Shown here: positions 9,607 to 20,323 of the stretch, piece after piece
How the letters are laid out: each line of letters begins with the position of its first letter
Numbering within the stretch: position 1 is the first letter of the stretch
Origin: Hypericum androsaemum
Lineage: Eukaryota; Streptophyta; Magnoliopsida; Malpighiales; Hypericaceae
Length of the DNA stretch: 64,000 nt
Assembly: GCA_963995505.1 (NCBI GenBank)
Contig: OZ023199.1
Coordinates: 9,097,373 to 9,161,372 of the forward strand
Direction of reading: 5' to 3'
Notes under the pieces: model-generated
The model's input: the letters and a program-made list of their open reading frames with translations, nothing else
What the model was told of the DNA's origin: nothing
Databases searched by the model: none
Translations under genes and position numbers: made by a program

Positions 9607-10215
9607 AGTATATTCTTTGAAAGAGTTGTTCGACGAGTCATATGTTATGGATGCTACTGATATGGGACAATATGTTGTTTCTCTTGATACTGGAGTTATT
9701 GATGCTGAGATTGAATCCATACGCCAAGATTATTGGATCGAGTATGTCGAACACTGACTTTCTCAAAGTTGACAGATTTGCATACGTTGAAGCTTCTCCT
9801 TTGCTGATTATGTGGAATAGGCTGAAGGAAGTAGATCAATCTGCTTGAAAAAGAGAGTTCATGGTCGTTCAACTGGAGAATATCCGCAGTTGCCTAAGTT
9901 CCAAGTATTTGTTCTGCTAGCATGGATGATATCAAGTGTCACCATGTCGCTCGAATGTGTCAAAGAGTGCATGTACGAAGGACTCAAGCTGGCCAATGAC
10001 TTTAAATTCGAGGATGAATTTCTCCAACCATGGGAGAATGATGGAGATAAAGAATGATGTAATATCTAGTTAATTATCTATAGTTTTAGTTATTATTATG
10101 AGTTTGATTTATATTAGGATTCTAGGTAATAAGTTTATTTTGGTTCTTTATATATATGACACTTCTCTATTGTTTAAGGTGGTTGAATTTTGATAAATAT
10201 AAACAAGAGTTTTTT

Positions 10216-10686
10216 CGAGTATCTGTCGCTTTTCGGTATTTGTAGAATCAACGGATCAAAACTTTTATCATATTTTTCAGGGTATTCTCAGAATCAACAG
10301 ATTCACAGTTCCTATCCACGTTCTCCTGTATCAGTTTCGGTCCCTTTTGGGTCCGAAAGGTCGTTTACTTGGGTCAATGGCGTTGGAATTCTCCGGAGTA
10401 CTTTTGCTTTAGTTATCCGAAAAGGACTCGACATTTCGGTCCTACTTGTGTGTTCAGGTTAGAGCAACAACATACTGATCGAGATTTTGGGTATTGACTT
10501 TAGATCCGATGAACATGCTCCTGAAAGCTGCTGCGCCATCATTAATACTTGATATCATGAGACTCCAGGGAATTATTGCTATAGAAAGAGTACGACTTAT
10601 CCCTTCCGTGGGGGCCCTTCAAGAATTAACGCAACGCAGGTATCCTATGTCGTGAAAGCTAAGTGTTGTTTGGTAAATAATTTAAA
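10216..10686. other. LTR/leader-like remainder downstream of the gag-only element
   Basis: Sequence with GAGTATCTGTCGCTTTTCGG, AATCAACAGATTCACAGTTC and GGTTAGAGCAACA resembles the distal LTR and primer-site region of plant gypsy elements, but no second copy is in the window to define ends. No gene seen. Confidence 0.35.
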
Positions 10687-11056
10687 GGGCAAATTACCCT
10701 CTAGTCCTAGGTGTCTGGTCATCCTCCCCCTCGGGTCCCTGGATTTCCAAAATTGATTTTACCGTCTCCCGTGTTTGGTTAAACCTTTCCCTCGGGTCCC
10801 TGGCTGATGTCATCAATTTTTTTTCATTTTTGGTCAAGAAAATGACTATTATACCCCTATGACTATAAAAACGACGCCGAAAATCCACCGTCACCGACCA
10901 CCATATCCACCGTCCAATCCTCATCACCGGCAACCAAATCCACCGTCCACTCACTCGTCGTCTGTCGTCCACCGTCCACCATCCTTGCACGTCATCCCTC
11001 TACTTTGGTTCGATGTTCACGAGTTCGTCCAAGAGTTCCTGCCATCGTCGTCGACC

Positions 11057-13207
11057 TGTTGGGTTTTATAAACACGAACCCTAGGTTCACAGCAGCCGAA
11101 TATAAAATTTTTCACCAACACGAATCTGATTATGGCAGTATAACATAAAACATAACAACATAGTTAGAGAATTCTTACAGTACGTTGTAGATCGAATCCT
11201 CAACTATGATATCCACGTAGTCCTCGTCTACGAACTCTTGACAGTTGATATCTTCGACAATTCTCTAGGAGTATTCTTTGCCAAAGATTGCTAGAGAAAT
11301 ATTGTATGTCTAGGTCAAAAGTCGTATCTTTAACCCTAGGCAGTACCTCTATTATATAGAAAACTAATTGATGAGTGTGTAAATGCTCATATTTTGTCGT
11401 ATGTTTCGTGCGTATTTAGTCATGATTTAAGTTATTTTCATCATATCATGTCAAATTTTATGATCATTTTAGTACATTTGTATTCGAAAGTGGATTTCTA
11501 CCCATTGTCATATTTTGTAGGAAAATGGAGCTCAATGAGGCCGTCGAAGGGGTGATTTCGAGAGACCATATTTCAAGAGGCACAACTTTCTGTTCGAGTG
11601 TCCAATTACATCAAATGAGATACCATTGGAAAGCTTGAAGAGAGAACTACATTTTGTCTTTTATGGTCAAGACCGAATTCGGACTCGAAGAGGGCCAAAA
11701 ATGAAAAATACAAAGATGAGAAAAAGTTTTGTAGCGCAACTGGCGATCGCCAGTCATGCCTTGAAGGCTTCCCATCGCCAGTGCATTGGCGATCGACAGG
11801 GGGTGGACAGAAAGTTTTACAAAGACACAACTGGCTGCCGCCAGTTCATTAGCGGTCTCCAGTCCCCCGAGACAGATTTTTCTAATGCTTCTTAATTAGC
11901 CGAGTTTCGAATTTGTTTCAGCTTTATTTGACTCTTGGCCTCCTATTTCGGCCTTAGGACCATAATTATATTATTTATCTCATTACTTGGCTAGCAAGAC
12001 TTTTAGTTTAGGTTAACCTCATCTAGGTTTTCCTATTTTCGTGTTAGACGTTTGACTATATATAAGCCTTAGTCTCTTAGGTTTTATACATACCTTCTAC
12101 TGCGACAGTGAGACTACTTTTGATCATTAATAAAGTCACGATTTTGGATAGCTACGTGGAGGAGATCGACGAGGCTTTTTGCTCGAACGACTAAGCTTTC
12201 TCTATCTCTATCTTTATCTTTTATGCTATACATTATTATGTCTTCCATTAATGTCATGTGCTTTATGATTATACTTAGTGAGTGTGATGCCCTAATTATG
12301 TGATTGATTATCTATGTTAGATTGTGGTTCGAATATCTTTGGCATTAGTTGTTAGTTGGTATGCTTAATGCTTAATCTAAATTGACCACTTAGATTATGA
12401 TTAGATTTAGTAAGAGTGGACTGAAATGCACTTGAGTTAATGGAAAGAACCAATTAGCATATTCTTATATATTAATGAGACATCTTAATATTGTAAGGGT
12501 AGCCCATTAGGAGGAATCTTCATAATTAGATTAGTCTAGTTCTAGGTCTAATTGATGAGCAAAAGCGTTAATTAGTAACCTAGGTCTTTGCTAGTTTGGT
12601 TTTGTCACCCTAATGAGCGAAAGCATGAGGAAGATACTTTAGAACACTCCGGGTACTAGTTGGAGTTTCATAAGAACCATAATCTCGACATAGGTAACTA
12701 ATTCACAAGGGTATCGTGCTCGTTATTCTCCATTGAATTTACAACGCTTTTATTTTCGTACTGCTTAGTTTACTTTCTTTCAATCCATTACCTACCTTAT
12801 AAACCTCTTAATTCCCCCGCTTCACATAATTAATTATTTCAATTTTGTGTTCCAACCCTCAGTTACGAACCCTACTTAATACCTAGTATCTCGTAGTTGT
12901 GAGAACCACTACATCCTCTAAGGATATGATGCAGATGGCACACCAATCTCAATCGCATAATCGATATCCCATTCTCGACGATCATTGATTGTAGCTCTTT
13001 AAGAACTAAGTGCATAGTCATCTGAGATCTCAATATCTCAATGACAACACTAGTTCATGGGAACATAAACATGAATATATGCAAACAATCAAACATTATA
13101 TTCATTTATGTGATGTCGAATATTATTAATATATATTAATAATACAACTGAATGTGATCAAATACAATGTCTTTATTCTGATTATCTCTAGGACATATAT
13201 ACTAACA
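11057..13207 (-). mobile_element. Solo LTR (copia-like), split by another insertion
   Basis: On the minus strand it opens TGTTAGTATATATGTCC and closes AAAACCCAACA, the TG...CA ends expected of an LTR. Flanks CGACC (11052-11056) and TGACC (13208-13212) match at four of five bases. No coding region lies between. A second LTR-like block (11369-12826) interrupts it, so the original LTR is about 0.7 kb. Confidence 0.65.
11369..12826 (+). mobile_element. Nested solo LTR (gypsy-like, about 1.46 kb)
   Basis: Begins TGATGAGTGTGTAAATGCTC and ends GCTTCACA, with TAAT on both sides (11365-11368 and 12827-12830). Its composition (CATATTTTG...TTCATG start, a 'GGCGATCGCCAGT' GC patch near 11740, TATATAAG near 12060, then a long AT-rich run) resembles long untranslated LTRs of plant gypsy elements. 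No open frame of note. The short duplication makes the ends provisional. Confidence 0.5.
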
Positions 13208-14231
13208 TGACCAAGCCCCCACTCGTCGTCCAAGAAATCCAACTCCGAAAACTGAACTCCACCGACCAACGACGGTGGTTCTTCTTCATGGAGCTCGAAA
13301 CAGAGTGAGGCAGCGAGACCAATCGGCAGATTTGTTTGAGAAATTAGTCGGAGAGATTCTCGAGGTCGAGGCGCTCTGTATCGATAGACGATGGTGGTTC
13401 TTCTTCCCCTCTGGTTCAATTCCGAGGTTAATGACGATGGTGATTCCAAGTCTGGACGAGGATTCTGCGTCTTACCATCGTTCTAGACCTCGCCGTCGAT
13501 CCCAGACCTCGTCGTCAATTTCAGTGTCTCATCGTCAATTTCTGAATGTCCAATCGCATCTAGACGTTTCCCACCGATGATTCACCGGCGTTTCTTCCTC
13601 GGCGGAGCTCCCCTTATTGATTTTCTTCTAGGGCAGAAATGATGGGGCTTCTTGACTCCTCTGGTCGTCGAGCCGGTGAAGAGGCTCGTGGTTGAGGGGA
13701 TTAAAGCAAATCCTTCTTCTTCAATCTCTAATCAAACTCGAATCGAGCAGAAGGATCAAGATGTTGAGGGGATTAAATGACTTCGACCTCCGAAGCTACC
13801 TAGGTTATCGTGGTGGTGGTCGTAGAGGGGGGAGTTGATCTAGGTGTGGGTGACGAAGATGGGTTTCTAGATGAGTTTCTGGGTGACAAGATGGGTTTTG
13901 TTGATTCAAGTATTTTTTTTAGTCGAGTAATTGTTGATTTGGGTCACTTAGATTTCCGGGTTTTAGTTGTCGAATTTCTGGATTTTTTTGCCGGAGAGTC
14001 GCCAGAGAAGATGACTGGAAGGTTGGGTTTGCCTGAGAAGATGACCACAGGGGTATAATAGTCATTTTTTGATCAAAAATGAAAAAAAGAGTCGATGACG
14101 TTAGCCAGGGATCCAAGGGGAAGGTTTAACCAAACACGGGGGACGGTAAAATCATTTTTTGAAAATCCAGGGACCCGAGGGAGAGGATGACCAAACTCCA
14201 GGGACTAGGGAGTAATTTGTCCTAATTTAAA

Positions 14232-14601
14232 TTCATTAAAAAAAATCTTGTGTTCAAATTTTACGAATGTAAAAAATACTATTATAAGAACCATCCCTTA
14301 AAAAAGTATGATAATACTTAATTCTAAATAAGACAGATTTACCCAAAAAAATTATGTAATGAGAACTCGAGGAAAAAAATTGAAAAACTGTTACCAACCA
14401 CTGCCTATATCAATTAGTAAGAGTTGTTCATAGCAGTGTTAAATATTTGTTGAGAAATTTTTATCACATTTCATTATCTTACCTGATTGAAACTTGAATT
14501 ATTCTGTGGATAAGATTTTGGTCACGTTTAATTGGAGGAATCAGAGTTCGATTGAGCTAATGCTAATGCATGCTCATTTTGACGCCTTTTCCTTATGGTT
14601 A
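14232..14601. other. AT-rich interval, nothing recognised
   Basis: Between element C and the Helitron end. No supported feature. Confidence 0.5.
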
Positions 14602-14880
14602 CTAGCAAAGACGCACGTGCAATGCGAATGTCGTGCTATTTCAAAATTCGCAAAATATATCGTTATTTGAAGACATTCTTAGGCAGATAAATATCGGTGT
14701 TTTTAATTATTTGTCCTTGTACTTTGTTGATCGTGAATGCAAAATACATACGTTCCGAAAACTGCTTGCGTATCATCTTATACGGCATCTTAAGATTTTT
14801 TGGTGGGTTCAATGGCATCCTATGAACGAATACTCTCTTTCCCATAAAATTTTCATTGAAGATCACTACATCGATTTAAA
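14602..14880 (-). mobile_element. Helitron 3' end with C-terminal helicase remnant
   Basis: The minus-strand frame reads VFVHRMPLNPP, then PYKMIRKQFSERMYFAFTIN, KVQGQ and IYLPKNVF, matching the last motifs of the RepHel helicase (RKQFPVRLSFAMTINKSQGQT, NVGIYLP). Downstream on the same strand the sequence ends in a short CGCA...TGCG hairpin followed by TTTGCTAG (CTAG at 14605-14602), the CTRR-type Helitron terminus, then T. The coding part is degenerate (stop just after VFK), and nothing upstream of the helicase C terminus remains. Confidence 0.7.
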
Positions 14881-14906
14881 TAGGCGAAAAGGGAAAAAAT
14901 ATATAT

Positions 14907-15640
14907 GTGATGGCCGGAGCTCACTTTCCTTCTTCTTCTCCATCTCCCTTGTGGGTCCCATCAACATCTCCATCCGCAGGACCCACGCCCAGGATCACGC
15001 CAACAACGTCCTCGTCATCTGTCGATCAGTCTGCTCTGCCGTCAAACAACGCTGGCATCTCAGGCGTGTACTTCAACCCGCCGCTCATCGCTATGGTTGT
15101 CGTTATGGTGGCAGCCTTCCTACTGGTCACCTACGCCCGTCTCCTCTCCTGCCACCTCATCCTCCTCATATATCGGTTATGTTGGTGGTGGTGCTGGCGT
15201 CGACGTCGCAGGTTCCAACTGCCGTCCAACTCCACCACGTTCTCCAACCTTGATTCGCCTCCCCTCCCGTTCGATTATTCCTCTCCTTACAAGGCCGCTG
15301 GCTTCCACGTGTACTCCCCTACGGGCTCGATGACTCTGTCATCAAGACGATCCCTCTCTCCCTCTACAATCTGCCATCGAACGATATCGTTCTGCGAGAT
15401 TGCGCCTTATGCTTATTGGAGTTTGAAGAGAACAACTACGTGAGGACTCTCTCGGCTTACTCCCACCCCTTCCACGTGGCCTGCATCGACATCTGGCTTC
15501 GATCCCACGCCAAATGTCCCCTTTACCGCGCCAGAATTTTCCTCCCTGATTCCTCCCCCTTTGTCCCGGTCATGTCCGTCAGGATCCACCCATCCCTCGA
15601 CGACGCCGTTCTCGTTTCCAATATTTTTTTAAACCGACCC
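14907..15640 (+). pseudogene. ATL-family RING-H2 E3 ligase pseudogene
   Basis: From ATG 14907 the protein shows the ATL layout: Ser/Pro-rich N terminus, a transmembrane segment (AMVVVMVAAFLLVTYARLL), then in a second frame DSVIKTIPLSLYN, CALCLLEFEEN, SHPFHVACIDIWLRSHAKCP and the ARIFLP tail. A frameshift near 15310 separates the halves, with further slippage after the membrane segment. Two zinc-binding cysteines are lost: the third ligand is Tyr (AYSHPFH instead of CSHPFH) and CPLC is CPLY. Functional ATLs are intronless, so lack of introns does not show retroposition. It starts about 25 bp from the Helitron helicase remnant. Confidence 0.8.
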
Positions 15641-15867
15641 GTAAGGCGACCCAAAAATCTTAAATTTTTCGGTTCACTCGGTCCACCTGGGCAAGTTGCT
15701 AGTCAGACTATGACTTTTAAAAATTAATTTTTTATGTTATATATATTTTTTGGAAATAAATATAATATTATAATTTTTTTTTCAATGTAATTTTAAAATG
15801 ACAATTATATCCTTCTAATAAAAAAAATAAAAAATAATCCTCCTTCAACCTTCAAACAAAAAATAAT

Positions 15868-16216
15868 GAGAAAATTACGTTCAGGTCCATGTAGTTTGGC
15901 GTCCCTCCTTCTAGGGTCCCTGAGTTTCCAAAATCCATGTTGTTGTCCCTGTAGTTTGGTTTTAGAGACTCTCGGGTCACTGACGGCTCTTTTTTTCATT
16001 TTTGGTGATGGAAATAACCAAAATACCCTTAAACAAAAATAAAAATTATTTTTTTAAGGATATTTTGGTCATTTCCATGACCAAAATGAAAAAAGAGCCA
16101 TCAGGAATCCGAGAGTTTCTAAAACCAAACTTCGGGAACGTCAGGAACGATTTCGGAAATGCAGGCACCTCATAGGGAAGAACGGCAAACTACAGAGAAC
16201 TGACCGTAATTTTCCC
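15868..16216. mobile_element. Palindromic MULE-derived MITE D
   Basis: About 350 bp, essentially two inverted arms: GAGAAAATTACGTTCAGGTC mirrors GACCGTAATTTTCCC, and TTTAGAGACTCTCGGGTCAC mirrors ATCCGAGAGTTTCTAAAACC, with a short AT-rich centre (AAATAAAAATTATTTTTTTA). The arms belong to the same terminal family as elements A, B, C and E. No perfect 9-bp duplication seen. Confidence 0.75.
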
Positions 16217-17160
16217 AAAAAAAGGAAATAATTATATCCGGTCAAGAATCTGCTTTGTCTCGTACTTCCTCTCCTCGGCTCCTCCGCCTCCAGCCTCTCC
16301 CGCTCCAAAGGCGGCGTCGTTTTGTCGGGCATATCTCCTTCCCCTTGCTCTTTCCTCGACTCCTTGTTCCCTATCCGGTACGATGACGATCATTCTCCCT
16401 CTCTCTCTATCTCTAGAAATCGGAAGCCCGCTTTAGGATTTGAAGCTCAGTTTCTTCAACGACTGCAGCTACACCGGATCCAACACCAGCGCCGGCCCTG
16501 GCATCTCCTCCGATCGTCTCTCTCTCCGCCCTTTTTAGGGCTTTTTTGTTTTTGATTTCGCTCCGAGGGGTTTATTAATGTTCTAGTTTATTTCTAATTT
16601 GAAGGCTTTGGGTTTGTCGGTGGTCCCCGGCTTTGGGGCAAATTGTTTTTTTAGGGGTGGTAAATTGTTATTATTATTACTGGGACGCAGATGGTTTGTT
16701 ACCTGGTAAGTTAATAAACATGATGATTGGACACATGAATAAACTTTGAAGGCAATTTTGTCATTTACCAAACCGTTGGAAAAGGATTTTTTTTTTATTA
16801 TAGTAAGATTGCCTTCATTTTATGAAGAATTTCTAACACGTTCACCGTGTACAACCTCCGGATCCCCACTACTTTCGCTAACTCCACCACCACCCTATGC
16901 CAAGAATTATAAGTTGGCCTAAGGCCCTAAGAAAATGTAGAAAGTAAATTCCTCGCCCCCTCCCCCCTCCCCCCTCCCTAACCCGGACCGAACCGAATGA
17001 TTGGGTTGTTTCCTCTGTTTAACTGCAAGCTACATCAGGATGCAAAGACAATGAACAGATGGATCAACTCTGCTATTATTTATAATCCGTAAAGCTATTG
17101 CATGTAAAACCACACGAAGCTCGGCATCGCGTGTGTACTTAAGGCTTGGGACCTACCCGG
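16217..17160. other. Interval without a supported gene
   Basis: Contains a CT-rich, leader-like stretch (16240-16550) that could be a displaced gene 5' end, but no frame I can recognise. Also a C-rich run near 16955-16978. The last ~100 bp probably belong to the 3' UTR of the downstream minus-strand esterase gene. Confidence 0.4.
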
Positions 17161-20100
17161 CTACAAGCTAGCGGAGATGAATGAGGCGGACTCTTGCTGC
17201 TTCAGGCCATCTGCAACATGGGCAATGACTCCGGCACCGGCATTGTGCAGCCATTCACTTTTCACCTGACGTGGAAAGATGTGTGAGAGAAGTGAAGGAA
17301 TGAATGAGAAGCCAAAACGGAATCGGTTAAGAGCTGGTACATGTATGTTGTTATGCGCAAAGAAAGGCCAAAATGCTGAATGAAAGCTAACATCTACTTT
17401 CTTCCACCCCAGCTGTTGTAAGCCTCGTATCATCTCCTCTGTTAACGAAATGAATGTGGTCATGTTCTGTCGTGTAAACATAGGATAAAACCAAGAGGTA
17501 AAATTAAAATTGCGAAAAGCTTAGACGGTACCTTCCACAATCTCGTGATATTCCTTGGTATTTTCTGTGTTGGGTTCATTTTGCGCTGCCTCCTTGGCTT
17601 TTGCTACCTCTGAAGGGAAATGAGGACCCTCGGAGGAGACTGGTGGACAACAATCAACGTCTACCACATGCTTGTAACCGTCCAATGATCGCTGAGGAGG
17701 CTGATAATCCAGACATCCAAAGTCATAAGCAAGACAAAAAGGGGATTCATGGTTTGCATTCTTCTTCTGACCGCAATAGTTTGAAAGAGAAACAGTTACA
17801 GAAGTAATCATATGTTTATAGGAAGAGAATATTGCAGAGTTCCACAGCAGATAGTACTAGCGTGAGGGAAAAATTGCAAAAACGACATAAATGGATAATA
17901 TTGGAATTGATACACAAATACATTTAAATGCAATGGACGGTAATTAGTGACATGAAGATACTATGAACAAAAGTTTCAATGTGAAAAGAAAAACCACAAG
18001 GATTAAACTCACCACAGCAAGTTCCTTCTCTCTCCTTATGGAGGACGTGCGCCAACCAACCATGTCTAATTCCATTGTAAAGGAGTTTAATCAAACGGTT
18101 AACTGGTTTTAGACAAATAGGTTATATGATACAAAATTTTTTGCAAGATAAATAGCCACATATAATCATGGCACACAATGGATACGGTCATATGACACGT
18201 TTGCGTAAAGACAGCGGCATCTAAATGCACCAAGGGCGGATCTGCAGAGATAATAAAAATTTGGAAAAGAAAATAACAAAGTCACTATTGCAGAAAGATT
18301 TCAGTTTCAATTGTGATAACCAATTTGACTTACATAAATTTTCCATCACCACAATCAGATGCCATTCTCAAGAGCAGAGGTGGTTTGTCAGGTTTACCAT
18401 CAGTTAAAAAGAGTTGACTACCAGTTTGGCCCACGAAAATTGGAGCCATGGGTGCAGCAAGTCTCTCTAAGATGGGAATTCCAAAAAGAAACGGGAGCTG
18501 AAACAATAACAGCATAATTTTTCATGAGGGAAACAGAGACAGCATAATTGATAATGAAGGAGCTTATATACAAAGACATAGGATACAAGTGATTCATGCG
18601 ACAAATCTACTTTCAGTAGCATAAGGAAAGGATTGAAAAAATAACATGAGTTTGAAGGTATTTCACTCTGAATATCAGAATACGGAAGACGTCATCAAAA
18701 CATAATCACACAGAAGACTTACCACTGAGATTAATCAGCTTATTTATTGCTAGCAGGATTAGTTCCAGTATTTAGCTAATGGAGAGTCCACACTAAGGAA
18801 TTGGCAAGCGAGCAACAGTAAGAGAACAAGAAAGCAGGGGCGAACCATTGTTTATGACAAAGTGTTGAAATAAGCTGTTCTTCATTAGCAGTAAACAGAA
18901 ACAGACCTGATTTTTTCCCCGGACTCCAAGATGTGGAGTTGCCAATGTAATAAAATTGACAGGCTCCAACCCAGCAATTGTACCTCGACTAGAAGAAGCT
19001 GCTTGTTGAGTGGGTAGCGTGGAATCAGTAAGACCATTGGCTGGGACACTCACTGAAGAATTTTCAGAATATAGGACAGCAATGGCATATCTAGCAAACA
19101 ATCCCCCAAGAGAATGAGCTAAAAAGGAAATGCTTCTCAAGCTTTCAGTCTTCCGCACAACTTGCACAACCTATGTAAGGGAATTCAAAATAGCAAGAGC
19201 ATCAATGACCACATGACCTTCTTATCGTTAGAAGCTCTACGAAATGGGAGTTCAAATTCAAACGTTATTTTCCGAAGAGCTTCAGACTTACTTCATCTGC
19301 CAGGCGCTTTCCAGCTCCATCAATACCAGAGAAAGTCTTGGTATACGTGTTAGATGAACTTGCTGCAAGTGAACACAACTGAATGGAGCATTCAAAAGTA
19401 AAAGGTAACAGAAAAAATAAAAAAGTTGATCAAAGAAAACATGACAACAGATATCAGCATGATGCATTGTAGAAGAAAGGATTAGGCATACCATATATCA
19501 GAAAGGTCCTACCAAGGCGTCTACTCAATTCCGCCTGTACATAGGTCCAGTCACTCGGGCTGCATCATCAAAAATTGGAAAAATGAAACAATCTCCAACT
19601 CTATAAGCTTTCTTCTCCAAAGATTCCACGCCAACAACTATCCAAGAGTCATTTGCATCATCAAACACAATGCAAAAAAGTTTGCCAATAACACAAACAT
19701 AATTTCCGAAGCGCAAAGATGTCCGTCATCCCTCATTTAACAAACAAACTGTTCATATTCTACAAATCCGGTCCCTACCTACCTAGCCAAGATGCCGTGT
19801 ACAAGAACAAGAAGATGATCAGGCTCTCTTCTCCTGCTCCCCCCAGTCATCCCCCCCCTGGAAGACGCGAAATTCTCCTGAGTCGTCGTATTCATAGCTC
19901 GAGCCCTTAGCCGTCGAAGCTTCTTCCAGTTGTTCGCCGCACCTGCATAATAATACCACCACCACCGGTTTCCTCCTCGCCTCAATCAAACACAATTATA
20001 ATAATCCACACACATTTTATAAAACACAACTCTCTCAAGATTTCCTCTCATTCCAGCGGCCTCCACGAATCTGACTCAAACCTCTCCACAAAATCCGTTC

Positions 20101-20323
20101 CGTTCTCCTTCTCTCCGAAAATATTTTCGGCAGCTAATAATTGATCTTAATTATCTCTACGTCAGCGCAGAAAGAAAAAGAGAGAGAAAAAATTACCTGA
20201 GAAGGAGGAGAAGTTGCAGGAACAGGAGGAGGAGGAAGATGGAGGAGGATTCCGGTGGTTGAGGAACCTCGAGGTGCTTCCAGAAGCCTGTATTTGTATT
20301 ATTAATGAAGCCGCTGTTGCCAT
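17161..20323 (-). CDS. DUF676 alpha/beta-hydrolase (putative lipase/serine esterase)
   Basis: Eleven-exon model on the minus strand: 20323-20197, 19942-19783, 19559-19492, 19362-19292, 19170-18907, 18497-18334, 18241-18186, 18065-18013, 17700-17532, 17438-17341, 17265-17161. All introns are GT-AG, total 1335 nt, 444 codons plus TAG, no internal stops. Predicted to hydrolyse an ester or lipid substrate; the substrate is unknown. DUF676 features: HLLVLVHGILASPSDW strand-loop (oxyanion region), nucleophile elbow FLAHSLGGLFARY with Ser at about residue 162, then FITLATPHLGVRG and the C-terminal HNAGAGVIAHVADGLKQQE. The N-terminal 42 residues are Ser-rich and basic, which could be an organellar transit peptide (inference). 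Start chosen because exon 1 splices in frame to the conserved core. Putative ROG1-like lipase family of yeast and plants. Confidence 0.92.

Larger units (their letters stand above)
8082..10215 (+). mobile_element. Degenerate gag-only LTR retroelement
   Basis: Two direct repeats of about 177 bp (8082-8258 and 10038-10215), each starting in ATGATGGAGATAAAGAATGA and ending AAATATAAACAAGAGTTTTT, bracket a gag-like region with no protease, reverse transcriptase or integrase. The purine stretch before TGATGTAATATC could be a polypurine tract. The right copy continues into LTR/leader-like sequence to about 10490, while the left copy breaks off, so the left LTR looks truncated. Consistent with a non-autonomous Ty3/gypsy (TR-GAG type) derivative. 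It is interrupted by a solo Cassandra-type LTR at 9348-9606. Confidence 0.6.
10687..14222. mobile_element. Mutator-like TIR element C carrying nested solo LTRs
   Basis: Inverted ends of about 175 bp (10687-10862 and 14046-14222), GGGCAAATTACCCTC at the left and GAGTAATTTGTCC at the right, flanked by a perfect 9-bp duplication TAATTTAAA (10678-10686 and 14223-14231). Original interior is 10863-11056 joined to 13208-14045; it is GC-rich, CGTCG-rich and host-like but not recognised. A 2.15-kb retroelement complex interrupts it. Confidence 0.9.

Noticed and set aside
13126..14058. Host gene in the right interior of element C
   Set aside because: Frames are short, phase-shifting and CGTCG-rich; the segment is transposon cargo without a recognisable family.
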